A DNA stretch of 52,499 nt from Chitinophagaceae bacterium (GCA_947380905.1 CANCSS010000016.1:1-52499); one strand, 5' to 3'; counted from the first letter of the stretch, positions 25,922 through 34,718 are shown. The notes: a model not told the origin generated them from the sequence alone. Translations and numbers: made by a program.

Positions 25922-27136
25922 ATGAGTTCTATCAAGCCACAAATTTCTTCCTCTTTTTCTTATGAACCTCAGGAGGAAGTATTGGACATTCCACAAAGAA
26001 GTAAACCTTTATTGATTGGGATTCCAAAAGAAGTTGCTTTTCAAGAAAATAGAATCGGGTTGATTCCGGAAGCGGTGAGTGTGCTAGTGGCGAATGGACA
26101 TCAGGTATTGATGGAATCTAAAGCAGGAGAAGGAAGCAGGTATACCGATAATGATTATTCAGAAGCAGGAGCCACCATTGTGTTTGAAAAGGAAGCAGTG
26201 TATAAATGTCCTGTTTTGGTAAAAACAGCACCGCCTGTTGAAGCCGATTTGCCTTTGTTGCAAATGCATCAAACGATTATTTCCCCATTACACTTGACCG
26301 CAGTAAAAAAAGAATTAATGGTGCAGTTGATGGCCAAGAAGATCACTGCTTTGGCCATTGAAAATATTAAAGACGAGAATCAGAATTATCCCATATTAAG
26401 AAGCATGAGTGAAATTACGGGAAGTGCAGTCATGTTAATCGCAGGGCAGTACTTAAGTAATTTTAATCAAGGCAAAGGAATTTTATTGGGAGGCATTAGC
26501 GGTGTGCCGCCCACCAAAGTAGTCATTATTGGTGCGGATATTATTGGAGAATTTGCAACACGCAATGCGCTTGCTTTAGGCGCCAGTGTAAAAGTATTTG
26601 ACAACAATGTTTCTAGATTGCAAAGATTGCAAAACAATCTTGGACAAAGAGTTTGGACCAGTGTGTTGGAACCTAAAATATTGGCCAAACAATTAAAAAC
26701 TTGTGAAGTAGCCGTAGGTGCGCTAAGAAATGATTTTGGTAGAGCGCCCATCGTAGTTAGTGAAGAAATGGTAGCAGCGATGCGTCCGGGTAGCATCATT
26801 ATTGATGTGGCGATTGATCGTGGCGGTTGTTTTGAAACCAGTGAATTAACCAATCATGAACATCCCATTATTATCAAACACGATGTAATTCATTATGGGG
26901 TTCCAAATATACCCAGTGGATTTGCTAGAACTGCAAGTCAAGCCATTAGCAATGTATTGATGCCCTTGTTGATTCAAGTGGGTGATTTAGGCGGCTTGTC
27001 TGAAATCATTTGGCAACAAGCACATTTAAGAGAGGGTATTTATTTATACAAAGGAGCTTTGACCGATTTTTATATTAGTGCCAAATTCGATTTAAAGTTT
27101 ACCGATTTAAACTTAATTATTACCAGTAGAAGTTAG
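25922..27136 (+). CDS. Alanine dehydrogenase-family protein
   Basis: A 404-residue NAD-linked oxidoreductase of the alanine dehydrogenase/PNT N-terminal family. Visible parts are IGIPKEVAFQENRIGLIPEAV with the substrate-binding arginine, VKTAPPVEADLPLL, the nucleotide fold KVVIIGADIIGEFATRNALALGASV and the end of the domain in FARTASQAISNVLMP. It carries about 28 extra N-terminal residues and an altered nucleotide loop (GADIIG in place of GxGxxG), so its activity as a true alanine dehydrogenase is not certain. Bacteroidota often carry such a gene beside tsaE. Its stop codon overlaps that of the convergent ABC gene. Confidence 0.85.
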   Translation: MSSIKPQISSSFSYEPQEEVLDIPQRSKPLLIGIPKEVAFQENRIGLIPEAVSVLVANGHQVLMESKAGEGSRYTDNDYSEAGATIVFEKEAVYKCPVLVKTAPPVEADLPLLQMHQTIISPLHLTAVKKELMVQLMAKKITALAIENIKDENQNYPILRSMSEITGSAVMLIAGQYLSNFNQGKGILLGGISGVPPTKVVIIGADIIGEFATRNALALGASVKVFDNNVSRLQRLQNNLGQRVWTSVLEPKILAKQLKTCEVAVGALRNDFGRAPIVVSEEMVAAMRPGSIIIDVAIDRGGCFETSELTNHEHPIIIKHDVIHYGVPNIPSGFARTASQAISNVLMPLLIQVGDLGGLSEIIWQQAHLREGIYLYKGALTDFYISAKFDLKFTDLNLIITSRS

Positions 27137-27765
27137 TGATTGACTTCGTTTGATTTTGATTTGTAGTCCATTAAATTGAGCTGTTGACTACAGAATTGAT
27201 ATTCCTCCTTATCGTTGCTTCCAACTATAATTAATTTATGCATCGCGTATTGTTGTATCAATTGATGGTACAATGCATAGCCCTCCTGATCCAAATTGCT
27301 ACAAGGTTCATCCAATAATAAAATGGGGCTGTCTGAAAAAATAGCCAAAGCCAGTTTAAGTCTTTGCTTCATTCCGCTACTGAAATACCTTATTTGTTTA
27401 TCTGTTGCTTTTTTTAAACCGATCAATTCAATAATGGCTTTCACCCCCAACTGCTTTTGCAAAGGTTTGAATTGCATGTGAAAATTAAATTGCTCTAGGG
27501 TGGTAAATTCTTCCACCAATTCTAAATAGGGCGCTGCAAAACTAATGTCTTGAAAAATACTGCTGGCGTCATGTCCTTGCCATTCAATATTTCCCTTTGT
27601 AAGGGTACTATAGCCCGCAATAATTTGTAGTAAAGTGCTTTTTCCAGAACCGTTGTTGCCTATAACGGCATAATGTTGACCTTGATCAAAATTAAAATGG
27701 AGATCAGAAAAAATCCAATCTTTATTAAAACGTTTAGCTGCTTGTGTGAGGCTAATTTTTGTCAT
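27133..27765 (-). CDS. Stand-alone ABC transporter ATP-binding protein
   Basis: A 210-residue nucleotide-binding domain without a fused or adjacent permease. Walker A is GNNGSGKSTLL, the signature is YFSSGMKQRLKLALAI, Walker B is ILLLDEPCSNLD, and the switch region is degenerate (IVGSNDKEE, no histidine). It starts 2 bases after lpxA and ends in overlap with the convergent alanine dehydrogenase-like gene. It belongs to the small CcmA-like group, but its lpx context suggests an envelope role. The permease partner is unknown. Confidence 0.88.
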   Translation of the reverse strand: MTKISLTQAAKRFNKDWIFSDLHFNFDQGQHYAVIGNNGSGKSTLLQIIAGYSTLTKGNIEWQGHDASSIFQDISFAAPYLELVEEFTTLEQFNFHMQFKPLQKQLGVKAIIELIGLKKATDKQIRYFSSGMKQRLKLALAIFSDSPILLLDEPCSNLDQEGYALYHQLIQQYAMHKLIIVGSNDKEEYQFCSQQLNLMDYKSKSNEVNH

Positions 27766-27767
27766 GA

Positions 27768-28565
27768 TTAATCTTCTTCAACGACTCCTTTGCCAAATCT
27801 TTTAATAACACCACGTCCACTTTCTCTTATAAAAGTGACAATTTCATCTCGCTCATCTGTGGCTGGAATTTCTTCTTCAATAAATTCAAGCGCTTGAGTG
27901 GTATTCATTCCTTTGCTAAATATATATCTGTAAATGTCAAGTATGTGATTAATTTTCTCCAAATCAAATCCTCTTCTTTTAAGACCAACGCTATTCACTC
28001 CACCGTAACTTAATGGATTTCGTACTGCTTTTATATAAGGGGGCACGTCCTTGCTAACCAAGCTACCTCCAGCAATATAAGCATGTTGTCCAATGTTCAC
28101 AAACTGATGTACCGCACTCACACCTGCTATCCAAGCATAATCGCCTAAAGTAACATGCCCTGCAATTTGTACACTATTGCTTAAAATACAGTGATTTCCT
28201 ATAATACAATCGTGTGCAATGTGACTGTAAGCCATGATCAAACAATTGTTGCCCACTTTGGTAATCCATCTATCAGAAGTACCACGATTAATGGTAACAA
28301 ATTCTCTAATCGTTGTTCCGTCTCCAATTTCAACAGTTGTTTTTTCACCGTTAAATTTTAAATCTTGTGGATCGGCGCCGATAACTGCTCCAGGAAATAT
28401 GCGACAATTTTTTCCAATTTTGGTACCATTCATAATGGTTACACTACTTCCAATCCAAGTGCCTTCTCCAATGGTGACTTCTCCATGAATCACCGTAAAG
28501 GGATCAATTTTAACATTGGGTGCAATTTTAGCATTGGGGTCGATATACGTAAAGGTGTGGGTCAT
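27768..28565 (-). CDS. lpxA: UDP-N-acetylglucosamine acyltransferase
   Basis: First enzyme of lipid A synthesis: it transfers an R-3-hydroxyacyl chain from ACP to the 3-OH of UDP-GlcNAc in the cytoplasm. It has 265 residues. A left-handed beta helix of hexapeptide repeats begins at AKIAPNVKIDPFTVIHG. The catalytic histidine lies in AYSHIAHDCIIGN, and the C-terminal helical domain has VNSVGLKRRGF. It is third in lpxD - lpxC/fabZ - lpxA and closely spaced (21 bases). Confidence 0.97.
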   Translation of the reverse strand: MTHTFTYIDPNAKIAPNVKIDPFTVIHGEVTIGEGTWIGSSVTIMNGTKIGKNCRIFPGAVIGADPQDLKFNGEKTTVEIGDGTTIREFVTINRGTSDRWITKVGNNCLIMAYSHIAHDCIIGNHCILSNSVQIAGHVTLGDYAWIAGVSAVHQFVNIGQHAYIAGGSLVSKDVPPYIKAVRNPLSYGGVNSVGLKRRGFDLEKINHILDIYRYIFSKGMNTTQALEFIEEEIPATDERDEIVTFIRESGRGVIKRFGKGVVEED

Positions 28566-28586
28566 AATTTCTTTTTTGTTCGCTTA

Positions 28587-29996
28587 TTATTCTGCTCTTT
28601 TTATTACTTGTGCGACTAAGTCCGCTTCGGTAGTCACTTTGCCACCTACATAGACCGTGCCGCGCATTTCACAAATACCTCTTCTTATAGGAGCAGTTAA
28701 TTCCATTTTTAACAACATGGTGTCGCCGGGTCTTACCATTTGTTTGAACTTGCAATTGTCAATTTTCAAAAAGTAAGTATCGTACTCGCCCTTTGGCATT
28801 GCATTGATACATAATATTCCACCCGTTTGTGCCAGTGCTTCAATTTGCAAAACACCTGGCATTACTGGATTGCCTGGAAAATGACCTGGGAAAAACCATT
28901 CATTAAAAGTGACATTTTTTACGCCCACAATAACGGTGTCGGTGAGTTCAATGATTTTATCTACAAATAAAAATGGATGACGATGTGGTAATGTTTTTTC
29001 TATTTGTTCCAAATTAAACACAGCGGGTAAAGTGGCATCGTATACCGGAACATCTTTAACGTGTTTATTTTTTTTAATGTACTGCTTTATTTTTTTTGCA
29101 AACTCCACATTGCTGCTGTGCCCTGGTCTGTTGGCAATGATGCGGGCTTTGATGGGATAGCCAATTAAAGCCAAGTCGCCAACCACGTCTAATAATTTAT
29201 GTCTGGCTGGTTCATTGGGGAATCTCAACTCAAGATTGTTTAAATAACCTTCGCTTTTTACTTCAATATTTTCTTTCTTAAATACTTTTGCCAATCGGGC
29301 TATTTCTTGTTTAGATACTGGCTTGTCCACTACTACAATGGCATTGTTGATGTCGCCGCCTTTAATTAAATCGTTTTCAAGCAAAGCTTCTAGCTCATGT
29401 AAAAAACAAAAAGTTCTACAAGGTGCAATTTCTGATTTAAAATCTTTAATGGTTTTTAATGCGGCGTGTTGCGTTCCTAAAACGGGACTATTAAAATCAA
29501 TCAATGTTGTAATTTGATAATCAAGGGCAGGCAAGGCCACCATTTCCACTCTTTTCTCATCATCGTAATGAAAAATATTTTCATCAATGCTGTACCAAGC
29601 TTTGGCAGCATCTTGTTCTATCACGCCCGCTTTTTCAATTTTTTCTATAAAAGGAGAAGAGCTACCATCAATGATGGGAATTTCTGGTCCATTGACTTGA
29701 ATCAAAACATTGTCTACACCTAAGCCAACCAAGGCGGCTAAAATATGTTCTACCGTACTTACTTTGGCATCGCCCACTTGAAGGGTGGTACCGCGGCTGG
29801 TATCTGTTACTAAATCGCAATCTGCTTTGATGATGGGTTGGCTAGGCAAGTCGACCCTCTGAAATTGATATCCAAAACCAGGATTGGCTGGAAGTAAGGT
29901 CATGTCCACTAAAACGCCGGTATGCAAACCAGTACCACTAATACTGATACTTTTCTTAATGGTATGTTGTTTGTCCGGATTGAAATTTTGGTCCAT
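28587..29996 (-). CDS. lpxC-fabZ: Bifunctional UDP-3-O-acyl-GlcNAc deacetylase / 3-hydroxyacyl-ACP dehydratase
   Basis: A 469-residue fusion. The N-terminal LpxC (about 1-310) has the zinc ligands His84 (STVEHILAA), His266 and Asp270 (HKLLD), and the catalytic His293 (PGHSSN). The C-terminal FabZ (about 325-469) has the hot-dog-fold catalytic His338 in LPHRHPFLFVDKI and the glutamate in PGVLQIEALAQTGG. The fusion is known from Bacteroidota and joins the committed lipid A step to a competing fatty-acid step on shared 3-hydroxyacyl-ACP. A possible promoter overlaps the stop of lpxD, 47 bases upstream. Confidence 0.97.
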   Translation of the reverse strand: MDQNFNPDKQHTIKKSISISGTGLHTGVLVDMTLLPANPGFGYQFQRVDLPSQPIIKADCDLVTDTSRGTTLQVGDAKVSTVEHILAALVGLGVDNVLIQVNGPEIPIIDGSSSPFIEKIEKAGVIEQDAAKAWYSIDENIFHYDDEKRVEMVALPALDYQITTLIDFNSPVLGTQHAALKTIKDFKSEIAPCRTFCFLHELEALLENDLIKGGDINNAIVVVDKPVSKQEIARLAKVFKKENIEVKSEGYLNNLELRFPNEPARHKLLDVVGDLALIGYPIKARIIANRPGHSSNVEFAKKIKQYIKKNKHVKDVPVYDATLPAVFNLEQIEKTLPHRHPFLFVDKIIELTDTVIVGVKNVTFNEWFFPGHFPGNPVMPGVLQIEALAQTGGILCINAMPKGEYDTYFLKIDNCKFKQMVRPGDTMLLKMELTAPIRRGICEMRGTVYVGGKVTTEADLVAQVIKRAE

Positions 29997-30043
29997 GCTT
30001 GTTTGGTTTAAATGCTTCGCTATCTTAAAGCGATGATTATCAG

Positions 30044-30051
30044 CAAAATTA
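30044..30051 (-). promoter_or_regulatory. Possible internal -7 element for lpxC-fabZ
   Basis: TAATTTTG on the minus strand fits TAnnTTTG and overlaps the lpxD stop codon, 47 bases before the lpxC-fabZ ATG. It could give separate expression of the rate-limiting LpxC. Confidence 0.3.
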
Positions 30052-31104
30052 GGCTGATTTACCCTTTTCGGACAGTTGTTTGACTAATATTTCCAATTCT
30101 TTAACCCTTTTTTCAAGGTTTGGAAGGTTTTTGAGGTGTATTTGGGCTCTTAAAGCGCTACTTTGCTCTGATGCAGGGAATCCAGTGATGGTCGTGTTGG
30201 CCTTGTCGATGGTCTTGGTGATGCCGCTTCTGGCTGCAACTTTGACTCCATCCGCAATGGTTAAATGACCTGCCGTGCCTGATTGCCCACCCATCATAAC
30301 GCCTTTTCCAACTTTGGTGCTTCCACTCAAACCTACTTGAGCAGCAATGACCGTATGTTGCCCCACTTCTACATTGTGTGCAATTTGAATGAGGTTGTCT
30401 AATTTCACTCCTTTTTTAATAATGGTTGAACCCATCGTGGCTCTATCAATAGTGGTGTTGGCACCAATTTCTACATCGTCTTCAATAAGCACATTGCCCA
30501 ACTGCGGAATTTTTTGATAGGTACCATCTGCATTGGGTACAAAACCAAATCCATCACTACCAATAACGGCACCTGCATGAATGGTAATATTATTTCCTAA
30601 AATACAATCTGCATAAATGATGACACCGGGATGCAACACTACATTGTTGCCAATTATCACATTATCTCCAATCACTACATTCGAAAATATTTTTACCTGT
30701 TCACCAATTTGAACGGCTTCACCTACATAAGCAAAAGCAGCTACAAAATGATCCTTGCCCAATTTTGCAGAAGGAGCAATAAAGGAAGGTGTTTGTATTC
30801 CGGTTAAGTTTTGTGATTTTAAAGCTTGGTATTTGGTAAGCAAAGTAGCAAATCCCGCATAGGCATCTGCTACTCTTATTAATGTTGCAGAGATGGGTTT
30901 TTTTAATTCCAAGCTTTCGTTGATGATAACAATGGAAGCTTTTGTTTGGTACAAAAAATCTTCGTATTTGGGATTGGCTAAAAAAGAAATTTCTCCTGCT
31001 TGTGCCGTTTCAATTTTGCCAAATTGATGCACGGTCACTGCCGCGTTACCTTCTATTGTTCCTTGAATCATCAAAGCAATCTGTTGTGCACTAAATGATA
31101 GCAT
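30049..31104 (-). CDS. lpxD: UDP-3-O-(3-hydroxyacyl)glucosamine N-acyltransferase
   Basis: Third enzyme of lipid A synthesis; it adds the N-linked 3-hydroxyacyl chain. It has 351 residues. An N-terminal uridine-binding domain (about 1-100) is followed by many hexapeptide repeats ([24 protein letters not shown]), the catalytic histidine region [13 protein letters not shown] and a C-terminal coiled helix ([19 protein letters not shown]). First of the lpx genes here, 23 bases after the HD-domain gene. Confidence 0.96.
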   Translation of the reverse strand: MLSFSAQQIALMIQGTIEGNAAVTVHQFGKIETAQAGEISFLANPKYEDFLYQTKASIVIINESLELKKPISATLIRVADAYAGFATLLTKYQALKSQNLTGIQTPSFIAPSAKLGKDHFVAAFAYVGEAVQIGEQVKIFSNVVIGDNVIIGNNVVLHPGVIIYADCILGNNITIHAGAVIGSDGFGFVPNADGTYQKIPQLGNVLIEDDVEIGANTTIDRATMGSTIIKKGVKLDNLIQIAHNVEVGQHTVIAAQVGLSGSTKVGKGVMMGGQSGTAGHLTIADGVKVAARSGITKTIDKANTTITGFPASEQSSALRAQIHLKNLPNLEKRVKELEILVKQLSEKGKSA

Positions 31105-31127
31105 GCGTAATTATTTGAATTGGGGGC

Positions 31128-32357
31128 TTATTCTTTAAGTAAGCAAATGTAAAATTTTTTAACCGGTGCAGAAAGACTTTCAATGATTAAGGTATTTTGA
31201 ATTTGTGAAATAGAGGTGATTTCCCCCGATTTTAGCAAAATTTTAATGGTTTCATTGTTGTTTTTATACAAGGTATTGCTGGCGGTGCCTTTAAAGCAAA
31301 GGAACGCAAGGTCTTTATCTTCCATCGGAAATTTTGATTTTACCAATTGGTAAGCTTGTTCCCATTGTGCAGTTGAAATAGGATCGGATTGCATAGTACA
31401 TTTAAAACCTTGTCTATTCAATAATCGATTACACAATAAAGACAAAACAGGGTCTGAATGATGTTGCCATTGTTTGATGGCAAATAGAATATCTGTATCG
31501 TCTAATTCACAGTACGCGTCTAAATTTATATTTTTTAAATCGCCGTTGAATTCACCTAAAAAATAATCCAAAACGCTGCCAGTTTTTACAGCTTCCACTT
31601 TTTGTTGAAATAAAAGCTGGGCACGCTCAATAATTTTCACCAACATATTTTCGGAAGCAACCACCGTCTTATGTTGGTATACTTGCCAATACATGAGCCT
31701 TCTTGACATCAAAAATTTTTCTACGCTATTGATTCCTTTTTCTTCTACCACCAATTCATTGTTGTGAACTGTAAGCATTTTTAAAATGCGCTCGTAACCA
31801 ACTACGCCTTCACTAACACCTGTGAAAAAGCTATCTCTAGATAAATAGTCCAATCTATCTACATCCAACTGACCACTGATGAGTTGGTGCAAGAATCTTT
31901 TTGGATATTGATTGGTGAAGATTTGTATGGCTAAATTTAGTTGTCCTTTTAAAATGGGATTTGGTGACTCATTAAGTTGTTGCATAATGAGTAAGGACAA
32001 GTCCTCATGGCTCACCCCTTTTAATAAAATATTTTCTAAGGCATGAGAGAAAGGGCCGTGTCCAATATCGTGCAATAAAATAGCCACTTTTGCAGCCTGC
32101 GCTTCTTCCTTGGTAATTTCAATTCCTTTGTCGGTGAGCTCATTGATAGCAATACACATTAAGTGGTAGGCCCCTAGTGAATGATGTAAGCGGGTATGAA
32201 CTGCCCCTGGATAAACCATCTGCGCCAAAGCCATTTGTTGAATTCTTCTTAGGCGTTGGTAAAAAGGATGATTGATTAACTCAAAAATTAATGGATCATT
32301 GATGGTAATAAAACCATGAACGGGGTCGTTGATAATTTTTCGATGTGTAAAAGCCAT
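31128..32357 (-). CDS. HD-domain phosphohydrolase (dGTPase-like)
   Basis: A 409-residue protein with an N-terminal HD domain: the metal motif H...HD is in YHLMCIAINEL and LLHDIGHGPFSHALE. The opening KIINDPVHGFITINDPLIFELINHPFYQRLRRI is typical of the SAMHD1/dGTPase-related YdhJ-like family, and the DVDRLDYLSRDSF segment follows. It may be a nucleotide triphosphohydrolase. The start at ATG 32357 is used; a 24-residue longer form carries a -7 element in its coding region and is rejected. It probably leads the lpx operon. Confidence 0.88.
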   Translation of the reverse strand: MAFTHRKIINDPVHGFITINDPLIFELINHPFYQRLRRIQQMALAQMVYPGAVHTRLHHSLGAYHLMCIAINELTDKGIEITKEEAQAAKVAILLHDIGHGPFSHALENILLKGVSHEDLSLLIMQQLNESPNPILKGQLNLAIQIFTNQYPKRFLHQLISGQLDVDRLDYLSRDSFFTGVSEGVVGYERILKMLTVHNNELVVEEKGINSVEKFLMSRRLMYWQVYQHKTVVASENMLVKIIERAQLLFQQKVEAVKTGSVLDYFLGEFNGDLKNINLDAYCELDDTDILFAIKQWQHHSDPVLSLLCNRLLNRQGFKCTMQSDPISTAQWEQAYQLVKSKFPMEDKDLAFLCFKGTASNTLYKNNNETIKILLKSGEITSISQIQNTLIIESLSAPVKKFYICLLKE

Positions 32358-32373
32358 AGTTAATTTGTGTCCA

Positions 32374-32381
32374 CAAAGGTA
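32374..32381 (-). promoter_or_regulatory. -7 element for the HD/lpx operon
   Basis: TACCTTTG on the minus strand ends 16 bases before the ATG at 32357. It supports the shorter start and a promoter for the whole HD-lpxD-lpxC/fabZ-lpxA-ABC run. Confidence 0.55.
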
Positions 32382-32434
32382 CGAAATGTGAATAACTCTG
32401 CGCTTATATTTAAATGACCGGTGCAACAAAAAAC

Positions 32435-32442
32435 TATATTTG
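32435..32442 (+). promoter_or_regulatory. -7 element upstream of the 93-residue protein gene
   Basis: TATATTTG, an exact TAnnTTTG match, lies 27 bases before the ATG at 32470 and is divergent from the HD-gene promoter 53 bases away. Confidence 0.5.
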
Positions 32443-32469
32443 TAGGGTTACTTACTACACTAAAAATCA

Positions 32470-32751
32470 ATGCTTAATATGAAATTGACTCAAACTACAT
32501 TGGACAAATTAGAAGATATCTTAGGGGAATCTGATTTTGTAGTTCGCTATGAAAGAGGCAATTTTCAGAGTGGATGGTGTTTGCTCGAATCTAAAAGGAT
32601 CGTGGTGCTGAACAAATTTTTAAACCTAGAGGCTCGAATTAATACTTTATTAGAATTGATTCCGCTCTTAGACATTCAATTTGACAAACTCACCCACGAA
32701 TCTCAAAAATTATATACCGAAGTAAAACGACTTTCTTTAACGGAAGCTTAG
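32470..32751 (+). CDS. Conserved small protein of unknown function
   Basis: A 93-residue soluble protein (90 if the second ATG at 32479 is used). It has an alpha-beta pattern: KLTQTTLDKLEDILGESDF, then strands FVVRYERGNFQSGWCLLESKRIVVLNK, then a long helix (LEARINTLLELIPLLDI). The exposed YERGNFQSGWC motif looks conserved in Bacteroidota homologues that I recognise only as hypothetical. It has its own promoter-like element and precedes the PhnP-like gene by 39 bases. Function not assigned. Confidence 0.75.
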   Translation: MLNMKLTQTTLDKLEDILGESDFVVRYERGNFQSGWCLLESKRIVVLNKFLNLEARINTLLELIPLLDIQFDKLTHESQKLYTEVKRLSLTEA

Positions 32752-32790
32752 TTCATTTTTGCAGGAGGCTTTCCAATAAATTTTAATACT

Positions 32791-33555
32791 TTGTTTGACA
32801 TTACTATTTTAGGTTCGGGTACCAGCACGGGGGTTCCACTCATTGGATGCGATTGCGCTGTTTGTACTTCCACAGATGCCAAAAACAAAAGATTAAGAAC
32901 GAGTATAAAAATTCAAAGTAAAACCACCACAGTGGTCATTGATACCACGCCCGATTTTAGGTACCAAATGTTGCGTACGCAAACCACTCAAATAGATGCC
33001 ATTGTTTTTACCCATCCACATCGAGATCATTATGCAGGCTTAGACGATATTAGACCTTTTAATTTTTTCTCTAAAAAGTCGATGCCTATTTATGCCAACG
33101 AAATTACACAGACAGCCATCAAGCGTGATTTTTACTATGCGTTTGAAAAAGACAAAGACCTAGGACTTCCTGAAATGGAATTGATAACCATTGGGCAAGA
33201 TCCATTTACTGTTGGTGACATTCCATTTGTTCCAATACAAGTAATGCATAGAGAAATGCCTGTTTTGGGATTTAGAATTGGCGACTTTACTTATATCACG
33301 GATGCTAATTTTATTTCAGCTACAGAAATGCAAAAAATAAAAGGGTCTAAAGTGCTCATTTTAAATGCGCTTCGTAAACAAGCACATCCAACGCATTACA
33401 ATTTAGAACAAGCCTTGGAAGTCATACAGCCATTAGGTATACCGCAAGTATATTTGATTCATTTTAGCCATCAAATAGGGTTGCACCAGCAAGTAGAATC
33501 CAGTTTGCCTAAAGGCGTTCATTTGGCCTATGATGGACTTCAGTTCTCTATATAA
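32791..33555 (+). CDS. MBL-fold metallo-hydrolase, PhnP-like
   Basis: A 254-residue phosphodiesterase-type metallo-beta-lactamase protein. The start is a TTG: no ATG or GTG exists in frame between the preceding stop (32749) and the conserved ITILGSGTSTGVPLIGC. Metal ligands H75, H77, D79 and H80 are in THPHRDHYAG. An extra cysteine cluster GCDCAVC (Cys20, 22, 25) matches the structural zinc site of the PhnP group. An AGGAGG (32763-32768) lies 22 bases before the start, too far for a normal ribosome site. A phosphodiester substrate such as a cyclic phosphate is likely but unproven. Confidence 0.88.
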   Translation: MFDITILGSGTSTGVPLIGCDCAVCTSTDAKNKRLRTSIKIQSKTTTVVIDTTPDFRYQMLRTQTTQIDAIVFTHPHRDHYAGLDDIRPFNFFSKKSMPIYANEITQTAIKRDFYYAFEKDKDLGLPEMELITIGQDPFTVGDIPFVPIQVMHREMPVLGFRIGDFTYITDANFISATEMQKIKGSKVLILNALRKQAHPTHYNLEQALEVIQPLGIPQVYLIHFSHQIGLHQQVESSLPKGVHLAYDGLQFSI

Positions 33556-33639
33556 TAGCAGGCATTTTCCCATTTAATACAAAGTATTTATACGCTATTT
33601 TTCCCTTTCCAATAAAGTTAACTAGTGTGAAATTGGAGC

Positions 33640-34518
33640 ATGCGAAATTCATGGAAAGCTTATTTTATATTTTCAGTGAAAGAACAGAAAGGGATCATGG
33701 TGTTAGGGATCGTCTTGTTACTGAGTACAGTCATTGGTATGCTGATGCCCAAGCCCTTGGTTAGTTCCAAAATAAAAAAAGATCAAAAAGAATACGCTTC
33801 ATTTAATTTTGATCCCAATACCATCGACAGTGCGCATGCATTGTTGCTGGGCATTCCTCCGAGGCAAATAAGTACTTTACTTCATTATAGAAACAAAGGA
33901 GGTAGGTTTTATCGCCAACAAGACTTGGCGCATTGGTATGGATTAAAGAAAGACTTACTCGAAAAGTTAATGCCCTTGGTAAACATTCGAAAAATGGATA
34001 CGATGGAAGTGTTGAAGCAAAATCGAATTATAAACTATAAGTACGGCTATAAGTACAGCGGAGGTGAAAGAACAAAAGGGTATTTGATTCATGACAAAAA
34101 TCCTATGAAGGAATTAGATTGGACCATTGATATCAATGTGGCAACAGCCAACGAGTGGATGCTTAGTACCCATTTATCCAAAATCACTATTGAAAGTTTA
34201 TTACAGTACAAGCAATACCTGGGTGGTTTTCAATCTGTATATCAAATAAGTAAAGTATATGGGATCGCCGATAGTAGCTTTCAACGACTGAGGCCTCATT
34301 TGCGGGTGCAAAAAACAAAGTCGGGCAAATGGATAGCGAATTTGATGACTTTTGAGCAATGGAAAAAGCTCGAACTTTTTCAAGACAAAGAAATAAAGCA
34401 ATTGCTGCATTTCAAAAAAGAGCATGGAGGGAGAATAGGGTTGCGCGATTTGGTGTTAAACTTTGATTTAACAGAAATGCAGGCCAACTGGCTTCATAAT
34501 AAAATAAGTATAGATTGA
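33640..34518 (+). CDS. Membrane-anchored helix-hairpin-helix (ComEA-like) protein
   Basis: A 292-residue protein with one N-terminal membrane helix (GIMVLGIVLLLSTVIGMLM, about 19-37) and at least two, perhaps three, helix-hairpin-helix repeats of the ComEA type: FDPNTIDSAHALLLGIPPRQISTLLHYRNKGG, INVATANEWMLSTHLSKITIESLLQYKQYLGG, and a degenerate one near the C-terminus (QDKEIKQLLHFKKEHGGRIG). ComEA proteins bind DNA during uptake. A role in natural transformation is plausible but no other competence gene is nearby. Confidence 0.82.
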   Translation: MRNSWKAYFIFSVKEQKGIMVLGIVLLLSTVIGMLMPKPLVSSKIKKDQKEYASFNFDPNTIDSAHALLLGIPPRQISTLLHYRNKGGRFYRQQDLAHWYGLKKDLLEKLMPLVNIRKMDTMEVLKQNRIINYKYGYKYSGGERTKGYLIHDKNPMKELDWTIDINVATANEWMLSTHLSKITIESLLQYKQYLGGFQSVYQISKVYGIADSSFQRLRPHLRVQKTKSGKWIANLMTFEQWKKLELFQDKEIKQLLHFKKEHGGRIGLRDLVLNFDLTEMQANWLHNKISID

Positions 34519-34537
34519 TTTAAACTATACTTGCTAA

Positions 34538-34687
34538 TTATTTACCAGCTTTAAATATCTGATTGACTGCACCGCCCAACATCGGAAACTTTTCTTTTAC
34601 AAATGCAGCAATGGTTTCAATAGATTGTTTTGCTTGTTCAGGCGTTACATTGGCTTCTTTCACTAAACGATCAATAAGTTCTTGCAT
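34538..34687 (-). CDS. Small 49-residue conserved-looking protein
   Basis: An open frame of 50 codons on the minus strand, starting MQELIDRLVKEANVT and ending NQIFKAGK. It is amphipathic and helical: ELIDRLVKEA, a turn at VTPEQ, a helix AKQSIETIAAFVKEKF, then a PMLGGAVNQIF tail. The start is clean, codon use matches the neighbours, and it fills the gap after clpX on the same strand (31 bases), so it may be co-transcribed. I recognise the pattern as a small Bacteroidota protein but know no function. Confidence 0.65.
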   Translation of the reverse strand: MQELIDRLVKEANVTPEQAKQSIETIAAFVKEKFPMLGGAVNQIFKAGK

Positions 34688-34718
34688 TTTGTTTGTTTTA
34701 TTATTTTAGTAATAAGTA

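Noticed and set aside
32358..32429. 24-codon N-terminal extension of the HD protein
   Set aside because: It covers a TACCTTTG element and is rich in residues unlike the family; homologues begin near the shorter start.
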